Below are positions 25,267-36,791 of a DNA stretch of 64,000 nucleotides, in pieces (within the stretch, counting starts at the first letter, position 1; every line of letters starts with the position of its first letter). A program made the position numbers and the translations under genes. The notes beneath the pieces were generated by a model that saw only the letters and a list, made by a program, of their open reading frames with translations, ran no database searches and had not been told where the DNA came from. Source of the stretch: Nannochloropsis oceanica (taxonomy: Eukaryota; Sar; Eustigmatophyceae; Eustigmatales; Monodopsidaceae); NCBI GenBank assembly GCA_004519485.1, contig CP038130.1, positions 1,258,574 to 1,322,573 of the forward strand, in the 5' to 3' direction.

Positions 25267-25917
25267 ATGGTCACGCTACGGTCGGGGATCCAGGCAACGG
25301 ACGCTGAGGAAGTTGCGGCACTGGTACATGCCACTGATGCCCTTGTCCCCTGCCTAGAAGTCAAACCCTCTTTCATCCCCGGGGCGGGAGACGGCCTGTT
25401 TACTGCAGTTGACCTTCCGGCGCTGAAACCCTTGGTGCTGTATTATGGAGAGCTTCGAAAAGAGAAGGCGCAAGGTCGGTACTGCATTCAAGTAGGTCCT
25501 TCTTTGACCTTGGATGCGGAGGCCTTGCTGTCGTTTTCAAGCGGCTACGAGGGAGGCGCCACGGCTTTGGCATCGGGTGCGGGAAGAGGGGATGAGACCA
25601 AGACGCAGAACTTGGGTCGATACGTCAATGATGCTCGCGGGCAAGCACGTCTGGAGAACAATATGCGCTACGGCAGGTTATTGCGATTTGACCATTACGA
25701 TGAGAAGGCGAACAGCGTCTTGAAAGGAAAGGGGAATGACGCAGCCCAGTGTCAAAGGAGAATACGGAGCAAGCGACCACCGTGTGTCGTCATGTACAGC
25801 ACACGGAATATCAAGGCGGGGGAAGAGCTGCTTGCTTCGTATGGTAAGTGGTACTGGCAACGGTGGGGAGATATGCGTGAGCCTCCGGATGGAGTAATGG
25901 AAAATAGAGAAGAGTGA
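25267..25917 (+). CDS. SET-domain protein, putative lysine methyltransferase
   Basis: The first ATG in the frame is at 25267 (216 aa). The frame stays open upstream to ~25147 with only non-ATG starts, so a longer N-terminus from an upstream exon is possible. SET features: GAGDGLFTAVDL (N-terminal SET strand), VLYYGEL, the motif NLGRYVNDA (equivalent to the NH/RFINHS region), and NIKAGEELLASYGKWYW (the GEEL..YG pattern at the SET C-terminus). SET domains transfer methyl groups from S-adenosylmethionine to lysines. The RYVND form and the lack of pre-/post-SET cysteines suggest a divergent, small SET protein; substrate unknown. It lies just downstream of the Fanzor remnant. Confidence 0.72.
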   Translation: MVTLRSGIQATDAEEVAALVHATDALVPCLEVKPSFIPGAGDGLFTAVDLPALKPLVLYYGELRKEKAQGRYCIQVGPSLTLDAEALLSFSSGYEGGATALASGAGRGDETKTQNLGRYVNDARGQARLENNMRYGRLLRFDHYDEKANSVLKGKGNDAAQCQRRIRSKRPPCVVMYSTRNIKAGEELLASYGKWYWQRWGDMREPPDGVMENREE

Positions 25918-26109
25918 AAGAATGTATGTACTGCAATGCATTGAAGTGCGTTCGGCTGTCCGTCTTTTGCACGCCCGAGCAAGGATGCCATATTTCATGA
26001 ATCGTTTTAATTATTTTCCTAATACGTTTTTGCTGATACATGTGTGTCTCACACATGGTAGTTTGCTGGTGTGTGCTTTATATTCTCTCTTTGAAATTCA
26101 GTATTCATT

Positions 26110-27453
26110 TCAAAAAAAGTCACTATCGTCGTCGTCCTCCTCCTCCTCCTCCTCGTCATCGCTCCCGTACTCCGAGTCGTCGTCATATTCTTCATCTTCC
26201 TCTTCTTCAATCAATCCCGCCTCTTCCTTCTCCTCCTCCCCCTCTTCATCCTCCTCCTCGTCCTCCTCCTCCTCCCCCTCCTCCTCCTCGGCCATAGACA
26301 ACGATGACGACACCTTCCTCTCTATTTTCCAGTTCCCTCCCATCTCCATATCCGACCCTTTACCCTCATCCTCCTTCCCATACGTCGGCACTTCTTCCTT
26401 CTTTCCCCCCTTCTTCAATACCTCTTCCTCCTCCAACTGCACCGTAAACACGCCGACCACTGGCCGATGGTCACTGTGCCGTGCCCCTCCTACAGACTCG
26501 TATTTCTCACACTTCACCTTCCCCTCACACGGCTTGAACAAAACCCGATCAGTCCAAGCAGGGGCGCGTTTCTTGGGAGATGTATCATACAAATCCCTAC
26601 CCTTGTTGAACTTAAATGTCGGGAGGAAGCAGACTTCCTTCTCCACCAGGCCCTGAAAAACTCTCTTTTTTTCGAGTCTTTCAATCATCAACTGGTCGTA
26701 TTCTAGGAGGCGAGAAACGGCTTCTTGGACCGTTATTTTTGAATTTTTAACCCGGCGGAGGGGTACTTCAATGTCTTCTCGTTGGAGCTCGAGACGGTAA
26801 TTGAGGTCGCCCAAAAAAAAGAGGCGGTCAACCTTGTCAAGGAGGGCGGAAGGAGCGGGAGGGTGGTGGTGTTGGTACTGAATAGGGGAGGAGGGAAGGG
26901 GGGAGGACGAGAAGGGCAGGGTCTTCTTCTTCTTCTTGTTGGACTCAAGGTGGTACCAAAGGAGGTTCTGAAGCTCGGTCATGACGCGGTCGACGTCTGC
27001 GTTGCGGTCTTCGACTCGATGGGCATGGGCCGCGAGATGGGCATTGATAAAGAGGAAGGAAGTGTGGGGACCCACGCGGAACAGGGCGGCTTGTCCTCCT
27101 TTGTTGTGAATGATGTTCCCCACACCACACGGAACTTCGCACACATGTAGGGGGGAGAGGTGGGGAAGCAGAGCTTTTTTGGCCAGCACTGCCAACTGCA
27201 TCCCTCCTAACTTGGTGAGCGAGAGGAGGGTGTGGGTCCGTCCCAGGGAATGAAGGATGAGCCGTCGCCATTCCCGGGAGCGGGAACCTTCGTGTCGCCT
27301 CGGCTTCAAATTTTCGATTTCTTGCACGCCGAGAATACAGAGGTCGGAGGTATTAAGTTGGGCAGCGCTAGCGACGAGAGAGACGTCTGATAATGGGGGG
27401 GACCTTTCGGCCATGTTCCAAGTGACGATACTGATGTTTAAAGTGGTGGGTGG
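26110..27453 (-). CDS. Inositol polyphosphate 5-phosphatase
   Basis: The main exon runs from an acceptor at ~27454 (TTCCCAG|CCACCC) to the stop at 26110 (447 aa); an ATG at 27414 lies inside the conserved block. IPPc motifs in order: ISIVTWNMAE, VQEIENL, GNIIHNKGGQAALF, NAHLAAH, LFFLGDLNYRLEL, PAWTDRVLF and HSDHRPVVGVF. These carry the Mg-binding and catalytic residues of Mg-dependent 5-phosphatases, which remove the D5 phosphate from phosphoinositides or inositol phosphates. The C-terminal ~110 residues are extremely acidic (poly-Glu/Asp). The 5' exon is uncertain. A plausible one at 27932-27752 encodes a signal-peptide-like start (MRTSVLIL, then LLVIVLVFVLGLTT) and ends at a good GTAAGT donor, but it leaves one base whereas the acceptor is phase 0, so the join fails as written. 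Confidence 0.85.
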   Translation of the reverse strand, partial: PPTTLNISIVTWNMAERSPPLSDVSLVASAAQLNTSDLCILGVQEIENLKPRRHEGSRSREWRRLILHSLGRTHTLLSLTKLGGMQLAVLAKKALLPHLSPLHVCEVPCGVGNIIHNKGGQAALFRVGPHTSFLFINAHLAAHAHRVEDRNADVDRVMTELQNLLWYHLESNKKKKKTLPFSSSPLPSSPIQYQHHHPPAPSALLDKVDRLFFLGDLNYRLELQREDIEVPLRRVKNSKITVQEAVSRLLEYDQLMIERLEKKRVFQGLVEKEVCFLPTFKFNKGRDLYDTSPKKRAPAWTDRVLFKPCEGKVKCEKYESVGGARHSDHRPVVGVFTVQLEEEEVLKKGGKKEEVPTYGKEDEGKGSDMEMGGNWKIERKVSSSLSMAEEEEGEEEEDEEEDEEGEEEKEEAGLIEEEEDEEYDDDSEYGSDDEEEEEEDDDDSDFF

Positions 27454-28340
27454 CTGGGAAGGGGCAGAGTGAAAAAGAGGAGGGAGAAATAAGAGGGGGC
27501 TGATTAAAGCGAGGAGGAAGGAAGATTTTTTTGTGTGCGCACCGGTGGCAGGTTTTTGCGGTCCTCCATTCGTCGGCCCTGGCCACGGCGTCCTGCTGTG
27601 TGCATTTGTGTTGTATGATAGAGGACAGGTAATAGTTTGTACGCGGGATCAATCCTTCCTTCTAGAACTAAGCCTTCACTCGCATGACAAGAAAAATGAA
27701 TGCGAAATGAATGTGGTCTCGCCCTCTACTAACCCATCCACGGCCACTTACTGCGGCCCACTACAGGCACCGTTCGGACCGACGACGCCCCCCATGGGGT
27801 ACTCCCGCTCGCGCAGACGCTGGGAGTAGTCAAACCTAGCACAAAGACGAGGACAATGACCAGTAGCTTGTGGAAAGGAAGGGCCAAGGCCGTGCGACGA
27901 CGAGGAGTAAGGATAAGGACGGACGTCCGCATGATGATAGTGGGGAGGCTAAGCTTAAAGGTGGGAAAGTGCAGGGAAACGGACGCAGACTGTAGGAGCA
28001 GGATTGTCAGGGATACAACATTGGCCCGTTCACGTCGTCGCCCTGGCCCTGTGTGCAGTGAATGGGTGGGTTGGGCGTAATTGGGTCGCGGCAAGTAGAG
28101 TGGAGGGCGGCTGGGGCAGGTGGACTCGTCGCTGATGACCAATGATGGCGTCAGGCTGACAGGATAAATGCACGTGCCTCTTTGTGTGCATGCCTCACGC
28201 TGGCCACCAAAGGGCTTTCCGGTGGCACTCTTATGGCCTTCTCATGCTCGGAAGTGCCATTCTCACTGATCTGTTTCTTTCCTTTCCCTATTAGTACCAT
28301 TACAGCACAAAGCACCGAAGCTTCTCTGAGTGCTACCAGG

Positions 28341-30121
28341 ATGGACTCGAGACTACCAAGAAGACCAAGATGCCCGAAACTGTGGCCTTGGGAAGGTGCT
28401 TCTTCTCATTCATCTAAAAGAATAGCCGCTATCGCTTGTCTCGCCTTCCATGTCGTGACTGCGGCTTGCAACTCCATAGCCTCCATTCGTCCCTTTCTCC
28501 TCCCCACCCGAAAAGGTAAGTCTTTCTACTTTCCTTTCCCTATGCACTTCCGCGCAACCTTTTCGCTCATGTTCATGCATATAATCTCTTCTAAACTCGA
28601 AAACTAGTGGAATTCTGTCCTGCCCCCTCTTCTTCCCTCCCGTGCATCTCGCCAAGCCACCGCCTGCTATGGTGTCAGACCTCCTCCTCCTTCCCCTCCA
28701 CCGGCAGCAGAAGCGTCTCCAACAACATCAACAACGCAGTGAGGATGGCAATGGAGGGAGATTCGTCACCGTTTCAATTTAGCCTCTTTGCATTTGGAAG
28801 GGGCGACGGAGGGACAGTCAAAACGTCACCCGCCAGCGGCACAAAAAAGAATAGGCAGCAGCAGCCACCCCAGAAAAAAGAGGAAGACAAGGGATGGTTC
28901 GTCTTTTCTTTCCCTTTCTCCAGCATAAGTCCAGCGGAACAGCAAGAGATTTCTAAGAAGGGGAAGAAGAGGAAGAAGAGGAAAGCGGAGGATGAGAAGA
29001 AAGGTTGGTTCTCCCTTCTTTCTCTCCCTTGGAGTGGTGGCTTCGCCTCGTTCAATAGCGAATGGAAAGACCAACTCGCCCTCGCGAAGAAAATCAAGAA
29101 GCTGGAGAAGGAGGTCGCTGACGACTACATACGGGGATCGAGAGCCAAGGCTGCCCAGTACAGGTATGAGGCTTTGCGGACGCTGGAAGAGGTGCAGGGC
29201 GGTAGGGAGGGAGGGCAGGGCGCGTTGGAGTTCGACCCTATCATAGCGGGGAAGACCATGAAGAGCCAACGGTTGGAAGTGAAGGATGCGAAGCTCCTCC
29301 TCCACCAGCAGCAACAACAGCAGCAGCAGGAGCTTCAACAGCCAGGGCAAAGAGAGGAAAGCATGCCCCTGAAGCCCGAGGATCTAGACAGGATGCTACA
29401 GCAACTGGAGAGCGTGGTGAAAGACGAACAACAATGGGCCAGGCTCGCTTCTGCCTGTGTCGGGGCCCTCCTCGGACTGCTCCTCATCCCTTCCCATAAT
29501 TTTTTTGGTGTGACGTTTCTGGCACTCTTCGTGACTTTCCTCACCACGACGCCGGGGCTGGTAGGGGACGCGGCGAGGATGAGTGGTTATGGCCTCCTGT
29601 CGCTCGCCAATGCCCTTGGTCAATTCGAGAAGAAATTTGCCGTGTTACGAAGGGTACGTGAGGCCATGTGGGACATGGCCGAGGCCTCGATCCCGTTTAA
29701 ACTTGAATTTAAAGATGAAAATTCGTTGAAACACTGGCGGAATGCTTACAAAGGAGAGGGTTTTCTCCATCCAGACATAAGGCCGGCGCCGCCGATGAGG
29801 GACGCTCAGTATGTGGAGTACCTCAGGGAGGTGAAGAAGTGGGTGGAGGTGGAAGAGAGAGAGGTGCTGAGGGCCCTCAGGAAGAAGGAGGATGAGCGGG
29901 CGAGTGGGTTGAGGGAGAGGGAGGAGAGGAGGGAGAGGATGCAGAAGGTGTTGGTTGGCTTGTGGGAGGGGAGTGCGACGGCGGCGACGATGGTGGGGGG
30001 GATGGTGATGAGTAAGAGGGAGGGAGGGATGGGAGAGATAGAGAAGGAGTTTAAAGGGGAAGGAGGGATGGACGACGACGTAGCGTTTTTGAAGAGATTT
30101 GTGGAGAGGGAACGGGGGTAG
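28341..30121 (+). CDS. Unknown membrane protein with coiled-coil regions
   Basis: Two exons, 28341-28515 and 28608-30121. The GT-AG intron phases match (one base carried; junction LPTRK|VEFCPAP), giving 562 aa. The N-terminus has basic residues then a hydrophobic stretch (IAAIACLAFHVVTAAC), compatible with a signal anchor or the signal part of a plastid presequence; ASIRPF just after it faintly recalls the stramenopile plastid motif. A Lys-rich region (~100-180), a short Gln run, and a pair of hydrophobic segments follow (~370-410, LASACVGALLGLLLIP and FFGVTFLALFVTFLTT) consistent with a membrane hairpin. A long charged helix-forming region closes the protein. No known family is recognised. 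Confidence 0.65.
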
Positions 30122-30366
30122 AAAGGATGACGACGAAGGAGGAAGGAGGGAGGGGGGGGGTTCTGTGACATACATTTATATAGCCGTTAGTAAATTTTCG
30201 TTGTGCAGAGAGACGGTGAAAGGCAGTCTAGAAGAGAGACAAACCAAAGAGGAAGAGAAGAGAAGAGTGTACTTTTCCATCTGATTCCTTTTTCCGATTT
30301 TTGCTTCCCTCCTCTCCTCCCTCCTCCCTCCTTCTTCCCGTCCTCCCTCTTTTCCTATCGCTATCC
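30122..30366. other. Convergent 3' flank
   Basis: A short G-rich then pyrimidine-rich segment between converging genes. No gene seen. Confidence 0.4.
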
Positions 30367-31650
30367 CTATCTCTGCTCCCTCTTCTCCTCCGTCTCAATC
30401 TCCACCATCATCGCCTTGTCAACATCCTGATTCTGGACCTCCGCCAAAAATTTCAAAATTTGCCGAGGACCCACCTCCACGAAGGCCCGCTGCCCCAGCC
30501 GGTAATAAAACTCATTCCTCACCCTCCCTCCTGTCCCCACCTCCTGCTGCTCTCTCTCCCGGATCAGGTACTGCTCCTTTTTCATCCTTTCCAGCGCAAC
30601 CCCGACATCGCCCACTCCCTCCAGCTCCCCTGCAAGAATCATCTCCTGTCCTTCCCCCTCCCATAATCCTCCTCCTCCTCCCCCCCCGACCTTCGCATGC
30701 ATCTTCAACCCGTCCTGTGCTTCCATCAACTGCTTGAACAAGGCCCGCTCGGTTATCTTGGACGAAGAGCAATAGACCAAGCTCATGACCAGCATGCAGA
30801 AACCCCGATACCCCACGTCCTTCCCGTACGCGTTTATCGATTGACTCAACGAAGGCGACCGGAATTTCGTGATGAGGTAGAATGTGTCCTGGTCCAAAGC
30901 CCGCGGAAAGCGATAGGCAGGAGGAGCAACGAGGGTATAGCCAAAGGTGGACTCAAGCTGCTCGGCGGCGGCCTTGAGCACGGGTCGCACGAGGGACTTG
31001 CCATACTTCTTCACCACCTCGTCGTGGAGCTTCACCCGATGCACTGGCTCCCGCCGCGCCGCCTTGAAGAGAATGTAGCGCATCGCCTCTGACACTGCCT
31101 GCTTCTGCTGATCATGGCTCAGGCCTTGGAAGCTCTTCTCGTCTATCGGGCGCATTTCGTCCTGGCTCGCCTGGGTCTCGCGTTGGTTCACCACCGGGCC
31201 GTCATCAGCCTGGGAAAAGGAAAATGTCGTGTCCACCTGCTTCTGGTAAAAATAAACTGCGTGCTGGGAAGCCTTCGCTGTGTAGCTCTTCTTACGGGCA
31301 AAAGATGCCTTGCGCCGGCGCCGTGGGGCGCCGTGCCCCTCCTCCTCTCCCTCCTCGTCTTCCTCCTCCTCGTCTTCCTCCTCCTCGTCTTCCTCGTCGT
31401 CATCATCATACGTGGTCGAGGCTCTCGCAGAGGACCGCCCACGTTTGCTACGGGGAGCTTGAGTTTCCTTTTCCTCCTCTTCTTCCTCCCCCACTTCTCC
31501 ATCCTCCGCTTCATCGGAAGGCGCTTCGCTTTTGGGGGCTGCTATTGAGGCTTGTTGAGTCGGCATCTCCTTCTCTGCCTCCTCCTCCTCTTCCTCCTTG
31601 ACCGCACGGGACGCACGACGCTTGGAAGCAGCGGGCTTGCGTGCGGGCAT
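30367..31650 (-). CDS. NSE3: MAGE-domain protein, likely SMC5/6 subunit NSE3
   Basis: A single 427-codon frame starts at the ATG at 31650. Residues ~1-165 are basic/acidic low complexity (Lys/Arg clusters, poly-Glu/Asp). The MAGE homology domain follows at ~185-415: AVSEAMRYILFKAARREPV, VRPVLKAAAEQLESTFGYTL, YLITKF, YRGFCMLVMSLVYCSS and NEFYYRLGQRAFVEVG, matching the two winged-helix lobes. In non-animal eukaryotes the single MAGE protein is normally NSE3, which with NSE1 and NSE4 binds DNA and the SMC5/6 heads. A Gly-rich insertion interrupts the second lobe. The RAD50 gene lies 575 bp upstream on the same strand. Confidence 0.78.
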   Translation of the reverse strand: MPARKPAASKRRASRAVKEEEEEEAEKEMPTQQASIAAPKSEAPSDEAEDGEVGEEEEEEKETQAPRSKRGRSSARASTTYDDDDEEDEEEEDEEEEDEEGEEEGHGAPRRRRKASFARKKSYTAKASQHAVYFYQKQVDTTFSFSQADDGPVVNQRETQASQDEMRPIDEKSFQGLSHDQQKQAVSEAMRYILFKAARREPVHRVKLHDEVVKKYGKSLVRPVLKAAAEQLESTFGYTLVAPPAYRFPRALDQDTFYLITKFRSPSLSQSINAYGKDVGYRGFCMLVMSLVYCSSSKITERALFKQLMEAQDGLKMHAKVGGGGGGGLWEGEGQEMILAGELEGVGDVGVALERMKKEQYLIREREQQEVGTGGRVRNEFYYRLGQRAFVEVGPRQILKFLAEVQNQDVDKAMMVEIETEEKREQR

Positions 31651-32225
31651 CTTGGTGCGGTACGAGTCTTAATGCCTGTGTTTGGGGAGGAGAGGGTAAG
31701 ATGCTTAGAGCGCTTATAGTGCAATAATAAAGAACGCGGGAACGCAACCGCCGACGAAGAATTTATTTACTTCGACACTTTGGCGACCTCCCCACCCTTG
31801 CTATAGTGGATTTGTTGCCAGCCCGAGCTCAAGCGACGTAATTGTATTGCGGTGTCCATACGAGGTAAAATAATAAATCACGAGCTGAATATCGTGGTTT
31901 GTTTTTCATTTGTATCCTTGTCTTGTCGCGCACTCTCTCTCTACGCTCCCATCCCTTCTGAGCTTTCTGAGTTCTGATGCTACTGTTCATAACAGACATA
32001 TCGGGTCCAAGATCCTATGCCATTCGGAACCTTCTTATGTACATATGCTTCTATTGACTCTGTGTGTCTAACTTTCTTGATCTCCAGCCCCAGGGCCGGA
32101 CTTTCCGGCCCGGCCACCTGCATCTCTCCCCCTTGTCCACGCACAAACACTCTTCCCTCCGTCTGCCCTTCCCTCCTCATTTGTTCACTCTTTCCCTCCC
32201 TCTTTTTCCCTTTACCTTCTCCACC
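31651..32225. other. NSE3 upstream region / RAD50 3' flank
   Basis: 575 bp between two tandem minus-strand genes. It must hold the NSE3 promoter. No ORF of substance. Confidence 0.45.
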
Positions 32226-35200
32226 TTAGATGGTGCCCCACTCACAGACCTGGATGGTGGAGTAAGCCCGTCCACCAGGTGCCGGTTCCCGGGAAACGCG
32301 CCAGTAGTACTCCGGCATCGAAACTCCCGCCTGTACGGTTGTCAGATTCGAGGGAAGAAAAAGGAGGGGGATATGTAGAAAGGGATCTTATGTAAATGAC
32401 TTTTTGGGAAAGTGATTCTTGGTGTGGAAGAAGGAAACAGCAGAAAAGCAGTGTCTACACTCCTCCCTCCCTCCCTCCCTCCCTGCCATACCTGCGTGCT
32501 CAGCTCCTGCTTCACCATATCCACAAAGTCCTCATCGTGCGTAATCACAATCAATTGAAAATTCTGCTGCCTGCCCCTCTCGGCAATCAACCTCGCGATT
32601 GCTCCTGCCAGCCCTCCCTTATTCTCATGGTCCAAATTCGTCGTCGGCTCATCCAAAGTCATCACCCCGCAATTGATGCAAAACGCCTCGGCCAAGGCCA
32701 GGCGAATCACAATGCTCGCCAGCACCCTCTGTCCCGCTGAACACCGCCCCCGCATGTCCAACAACGTTTGTCCCTTTTTCATCACCACTCGATAATTGTA
32801 GGAGCGTGTCGCTTTTCCCCCCCCATCCTCCCCCGACACGATTGCAATTTCCTCGATGTCGTTGCCTTGATACGTGCGTGTCCACAGCTCCCGGATGATC
32901 TTGTTGATCTCTTCTATCTTCATCTTGTGGTATTGCATCAAAGCGCGGTCCAGGGCCTGGAGGAATGGGTAGGACAGCAGACAGGGAGGGATGGTGAGGA
33001 GGGGAGAGGAGTAGGGAAGGGAGGAGGAAAAGTGCAAATTGATGGAGGAATGGGAAGAGAAGGGGGGAGGGGGAGGGAGGGAGGGAGGGAGGGAGGGAGG
33101 GAGGGAGGGAGGGGGGGAGGGGGAGAGGTAGGGAGAGAGGGAGGGATGGACATACTTTATGATACTTCTGCAAGTCTTCCACCGCGAGATTGGTCGTTTC
33201 AGCCGTGATCTTAGTGTCTCTGTACCTTTGCTCGATATTCTGGAATTTGCTTGAGCCTAGCTTCGCCTGCTGTTCCTGCTGGACCGCCGCCAGTGTATCA
33301 ATCCTGGCTTCGTGTCTCACTTTCGTCTCCCTCGCCTCGCGCCACTGCTGCTGTATCTTCTCCACCTTCCTTGCCAGCTCCCCCTTCTCCTCAAAGCCTT
33401 CCAACTGCCCCTGCAACTCCACCATCTCCTCCTCCGCCTTCTTCACCTCTGCCTGCATGCGTCGATACGTCAAATTATCCTCGATCTGCCTCCTCGTCTG
33501 GTCCTTATCCTCCAGCCTCTTTGCGACCACCTGCACTTGAGGCCCCATTTCCTCCAGCTGCCCCTCCATCCCTTGAATGTCGTGCTCTAGCTGCTGCTGC
33601 TGCTGCTCCACCCCAGCCAGCAGCCCTCCCAGTCCTATGCCCTCCATCTCCCTCACCTTGCGCTGCAACGCCTCGAAATCCTGGTACCGCTGGGTGCACT
33701 CAATTCGCTGCCTCTGCCTGTCCGCATCCTCTGCATCCAACCTCGACTTGAGCGCATCGAAGTCGGCCTGCACGCCCTTCAGTTCCTGCCTCAGGGGTAT
33801 TTCTTCCTCCGTTGCCTGCTGCACCTCCGCCTCTACCTGCCCCTGTCTCATCTTGAGTGCTGCCTTCTCTTTCTCCAGCTCCTGACTCCGGCTCATTGTC
33901 TTCAACTTGGCTTCCAACGACGTCTCGGCGGCCCTCACGAGGTCCGCCTGGTTAATCAACCGTTTGCTCGCCTTGCTCTGCTCCGCCTGAATTTCCTGCA
34001 AGCGGCGATTTGCCTCCGCTTGCGTCGCCCGTAAGGTTTTGAGGCTCGTTTCCACCTCCTCTAACCCACGAGAGTCCCCATCCACCGAATACGCCTGTAA
34101 TCGCTTCTGTCTAAAATCTAATTCCTCCTTCTTTTTGTACAATTCCGCGCAGGCATTGCTAATCCCTACCACCTGAACCTTGCTCTCATCCAGCTTCTTC
34201 TTCGCCGCCTCCATATCTCGCAACCCCTCCTCTAACCCGTGCACCGTCGTCGCCAACGCAGCTACCTGCTCCTCCGCGCCCTTCAGCCTCCCTTCCACCT
34301 CCCCCAATGCCTCCCTCAGTGAAGCCATGGCCTTCATGTCCGAGGTGCAGGCCTGCAGGTCTCGTAGATATTGCTCGTGCATGGGCAGAGTCTCCTCCCG
34401 TAGACGGTTGGCTTTGTCCTCCCACCTGGCCATAAACCCTCCCATATTATCCTCGAGGGCTTTCACGGCTCTGGCGCTCAACGAGCTCGTACAGCACTCA
34501 CACACCCTCGACTCACTACTACTCTTCACAACTTTTGCGGCAAAATTGAGCTTGCTCTGTAAATCATGCAAATTTGCCACGTCCATCTTCACCACTTGCT
34601 CCACCTCCTTCACGGCCTCATCGATCTCTCGGTCATCGAATTTGTACGAGTACTTCTCCGGATTCTTGCGAATCTTCTCCTCGAATTCCCCCTGCAGCTG
34701 TTCCAGGATCCGCCTTGCCTTCTCCACCAAGCTCTGCTTCTCCATCTCGCCTATTTTGGCGACGTACCGCTCTTGTTCTTGCTTGTCCCTTGATTGGTTG
34801 GTTGCCAGCTCGGTGAGACGTTGACGGGCAAGGGTGAGTTCACGGGCTTGAGATCTGGCGGCTGCGTCGTGTTGGGGGAAAAGTATCGCATTCAAGTGCG
34901 TCACGGCCTGCTGAATGTCATCGAGCTCGGGGGTCAGGTCTTGAGGGACAAGGGGCCGGTAGAGGCTGCTGTTGAAGCGGGCGAGCTCTGCCTTTAGCTC
35001 TTCCATTTTGTTCGTGTAGTCTCGGAAGTTGACTTCGTATTCCGTCCGCTCAGTGCTGCTCTCTTTCATGGACTCCCAGACTTTCTGTTCGCTATCTAAT
35101 TCGACGGCTACCTCCCTTAAGTCCTTCTGGAGGCATTTGATCGTTTTTTCGAATTCCATTTCTTTGCTTTTCTCGGTCATGGCCGTGTATTCCGCCTTGG

Positions 35201-36791
35201 CTTTCGCCACCTCTTGCCTCATAGCCTCCAAAACCGACGCCGGGACCGCTGCTTGCCCGTGTAAATCATTCGTGATTGCGGCGAACTTTGCCTCTATCTC
35301 CTTCATCTCCGCCTGCCTGGCCCTTTTGGCCGTCTCGTTCGCCAGCAAAGTGGCTTCCAACTCTGTCATCTCCCCCCTCTTTTTGTTCAACACCCGCGTC
35401 TTGTCCGTCCGAAACGCGTCCAACTCCGTAGTCAAATTCTCTTTCTTCCCCTGGAAATCAAACAAAAATCTCTTCATCTCCACCTCCGGCAACTCCACCG
35501 CCATATGAGAGTGTGAGTCCTTCACACCCGCCGGCGAGGCCGACGCCGACGCAGACCTTTCTCCCCCACCTCCACCACCACCCACCCTAATCACCTGTGA
35601 CAGCGCCCCCGACAACGTTCTCGGCTGGGCCAAGGCATACTTATCACATAACGCCACAATGTCCTTGTTCCTATCTTCGACCAACTGGGTCAACTGCTTC
35701 ATTTGAGCCTTGAGCTCTCCCCGTCTTCCAACCAGTTTCTGCACTTCTGCCCTATACCCATCAATGGCCTTCTTGTGCGTCATCTCCTTTTGTCGCAGCC
35801 GGGCCAACTCCCGCTGCACCTCCTCCTGGTCCTTAGCAAAGGAAGCCAAGCGCTTCTGGAGGGACTCGTCGCTCTGCCCCGTCATTTCTTGGGTGCCCAA
35901 ACTTCTTTTCTTCTCCACAACACCGCGCTTTTTTTCGTCCACCAACATGGCCTTCTTTTCAATGACCTGAGCCACCTCGTTGAATTCTGCCAACTCCCTC
36001 GAGGCCTCCCGTGCGCGGTTCTGCAAGGTGCTGATACGTTCTTCCACCTTGTCTTGCTTGGCTTGAATCTCTTGGATTTCCGCGGTTTTCCTCTCGAGTT
36101 CTCGGCGTATGTCACTGGCCGTCTCCCTATTCTCGGCAAGGGCCGCCAGGTCCAACTTGAGGTTTTTGTGTTCTTCTGCCCGAACTTTCCGGCATTTTTC
36201 AATGGCTTCCAAGGCCTTTGTGTAACGGGTGGACTCGAAAATGTCGTCGAATTTCTTCTTGAGCGTAGCGCCGTCTTGTAAGGGCCAGCTGCTTTCTTCC
36301 TGGTGACAGAAAACAACGCTTTCGAGGATGGCGGTGGAGATACCCGTGGCTTGAGGAACGAAAGTGTTGAGATCTTGGCATTTGTGGCCGAGGGACTCCG
36401 ATTTCTTGGTGACGGGGTTGATGGTCTTGATCACGCCTTCGAGCTGCTTGAAGGTGGGGTTCTTGCTCTTGCCTTTGTACTGAAGTTGGAGGGAACGGAC
36501 AACAACCATCCTTTTCCCATCTCGGGCCTTGAAGCGCAGCTTGATCGAGGCCTTCACCTCCGTATCGTCGGTGAGCTTTGGGTCGTGGATCCAGCTCTGT
36601 CCGGCCGTGGATGCCCCCCCGGGAGGAAGCTTGCCCGTGCAGGCATACTTGAGACACTCGATAATGGTAGTCTTCCCCGAACCATTCTGCCCCACAATCA
36701 TCGTCAGTGGGCTATAGAATTCGATGGTCTGCTCGTCATCCGGAGAAAAAGAACGGATGCCCCGGAGGGCCATTTTTTCCAGGCCCGCCAT
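32226..36791 (-). CDS. RAD50: RAD50, SMC-like ATPase of the MRN complex
   Basis: Three exons: 36791-33156, 32956-32492 and 32330-32226. All junctions are phase 0 (KYHK|ALDRALM and [14 protein letters not shown]), giving 1,401 aa, close to the usual ~1,310. RAD50 with MRE11 tethers and processes DNA double-strand breaks. Seen: Walker [17 protein letters not shown] (~35), Q-loop region [11 protein letters not shown], long coiled coils, the zinc hook as C-E-C-C near residue 750 (CxxC pattern), ABC signature [19 protein letters not shown], Walker [11 protein letters not shown] and the H-loop THDEDF. The last 34 residues, in the small third exon, match the conserved RAD50 C-terminus (EYYWRVSRE...). 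The first intron (33155-32957) contains a long (GGGA)n tract on the plus strand. The start ATG at 36791 gives [15 protein letters not shown], as expected; upstream frame is not needed. Confidence 0.95.
33057..33130. repeat. (GGGA)n tract inside RAD50 intron 1
   Basis: About 74 bp of nearly perfect gggagggaggga on the plus strand. On the transcribed RAD50 pre-mRNA sense it is (TCCC)n and occupies a large part of the intron between donor and acceptor, possibly acting as an extended polypyrimidine tract. Confidence 0.85.

Noticed and set aside
25922-26656. 244-codon plus-strand frame with poly-Ser
   Set aside because: Antisense to the acidic tail and conserved end of the 5-phosphatase; the Ser run is the complement of Glu codons.
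28182-28340. N-terminal extension of the 28341 gene
   Set aside because: The frame is open upstream of 28341, but the ATG at 28341 starts a presequence-like N-terminus, and the upstream part lacks coding character.
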